From Ruminococcus sp. CAG:563 (GTDB lineage: Bacteria > Bacillota > Clostridia > Oscillospirales > Acutalibacteraceae): a stretch of DNA of 5,491 nt. The notes under the pieces were generated by a model. It worked only from the letters and a program-made list of their open reading frames with translations, ran no database searches and was not told the origin of the DNA. Positions 5,301 through 5,491 of this stretch are shown piece by piece. Every line of letters begins with the position of its first letter. The stretch's first letter is position 1. The stretch covers positions 1-5,491 of the forward strand of contig FR882063.1 of NCBI GenBank assembly GCA_000434915.1, given 5' to 3'. A program made the translations under genes and the position numbers.

Positions 5301-5324
5301 GTATTCAGTTTTCAAAGTACAAAA
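5301..5324 (-). promoter_or_regulatory. boxA-like antitermination sequence
   Basis: The minus strand reads TTTTGTACTTTGAAAACTGA followed by ATAC. This closely resembles the boxA region of Firmicutes rRNA operons (TGTTCTTTGAAAACT and similar), which as RNA binds NusB-NusE and makes RNA polymerase resistant to early termination. No rRNA gene follows it. It lies about 320 bases before the mazF start on the same strand, and about 16 bases after a possible -10 at 5340-5345. The match is by eye; the antitermination role here is inference. Confidence 0.4.
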
Positions 5325-5357
5325 GGAATTAACCTTTACACTATATACATTGCACGT

Positions 5358-5491
5358 TTATTCCTGTTTTGGGGAAAAATATTTTTTTATTTTTTTAAAC
5401 ACTTTTTCTCTTTGATATCTAAACTTTTCCCTATCAATTCCGAGTTCCTTACATATCCCCCTTTCACTCTTATTCTCTTCCATAGCTTTTT
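5358..5491 (-). CDS. 3' end of a gene with a helix-turn-helix-like tail (partial)
   Basis: The frame is open from the window edge to TAA at 5358-5360. Its last 41 residues, counted from an internal ATG at 5483, include ERGICKELGIDREKFRYQRE and then KVFKKIKKYFSPKQE. The sequence RGICKELGIDREKFRYQREK reads like a helix-turn-helix, a short helix then ID then a basic recognition helix, such as ends sigma-70-like or phage/ICE regulatory proteins. No ribosome binding site is visible in the eight bases before that ATG, so the gene probably starts beyond the window. It lies on the same strand as the mazF operon, about 380 bases upstream. I cannot name the family. Confidence 0.5.
   Translation of the reverse strand, partial: KAMEENKSERGICKELGIDREKFRYQREKVFKKIKKYFSPKQE

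Larger units (their letters stand above)
5032..5357 (-). other. Leader-like region upstream of mazF (no conserved gene)
   Basis: No conserved protein is encoded in these 326 bases. On the minus strand, in transcription order, I see a possible -10 (TATAGT, 5340-5345, with no good -35), a boxA-like sequence (5301-5324), a 13-base palindrome (5261-5273), a possible 37-codon hydrophobic ORF (5089-5202) and the stem-loops that end at mazF. A 6-base-arm inverted repeat (attggg/cccaat, 5177-5193) falls within the first codons of that ORF. Plus-strand reading frames here have no ribosome binding sites and histidine-rich or serine-rich, unconvincing products. The region may be an untranslated leader or contain an attachment or regulatory site of the element. 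Confidence 0.5.

Overview
The window is AT-rich and carries genes typical of mobile elements of Gram-positive bacteria. The large serine recombinases with zinc ribbons, the Bacillus-like MazF and the strong AAGGAGG-type ribosome binding sites point to Firmicutes, probably a gut-type Clostridia. The genus cannot be read from the sequence.

Layout, left to right. Positions 1-189 (+) are the C-terminal 62 residues of a XerC/D-type tyrosine recombinase. A 44-base convergent gap follows. From 4979 down to 234, everything lies on the minus strand and looks like one operon. In transcription order it holds mazF (PemK/MazF endoribonuclease, 115 aa), a 34-aa hydrophobic peptide, a 49-aa basic peptide, serine recombinase 1 (512 aa, catalytic), serine recombinase 2 (283 aa, no catalytic domain) and serine recombinase 3 (540 aa, catalytic). 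Both small peptides have their own ribosome binding sites and are too short for ordinary gene calling. Recombinases 2 and 3 are joined by an abutting TAA-ATG.

Upstream of mazF is a leader-like region of about 330 bases (5032-5357). It contains a boxA-like sequence resembling Firmicutes rRNA leaders, a short palindrome, a possible 37-aa membrane peptide, and two consecutive stem-loops just before the mazF ribosome binding site. The right edge (5358-5491, -) is the 3' end of another gene whose tail resembles a helix-turn-helix.

Interpretation (inference): this is the recombination module of an integrative element. Two catalytic serine recombinases and a DNA-binding-only paralogue are made from one transcript led by a MazF with no recognisable MazE. 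The most notable points are the catalytic-domain-less middle recombinase, the orphan MazF with two peptides directly behind it, and the structured leader in front of it. Tandem serine recombinases are known from Firmicutes mobile elements, so the novelty, if any, lies in how mazF, the peptides and the leader relate to recombination.
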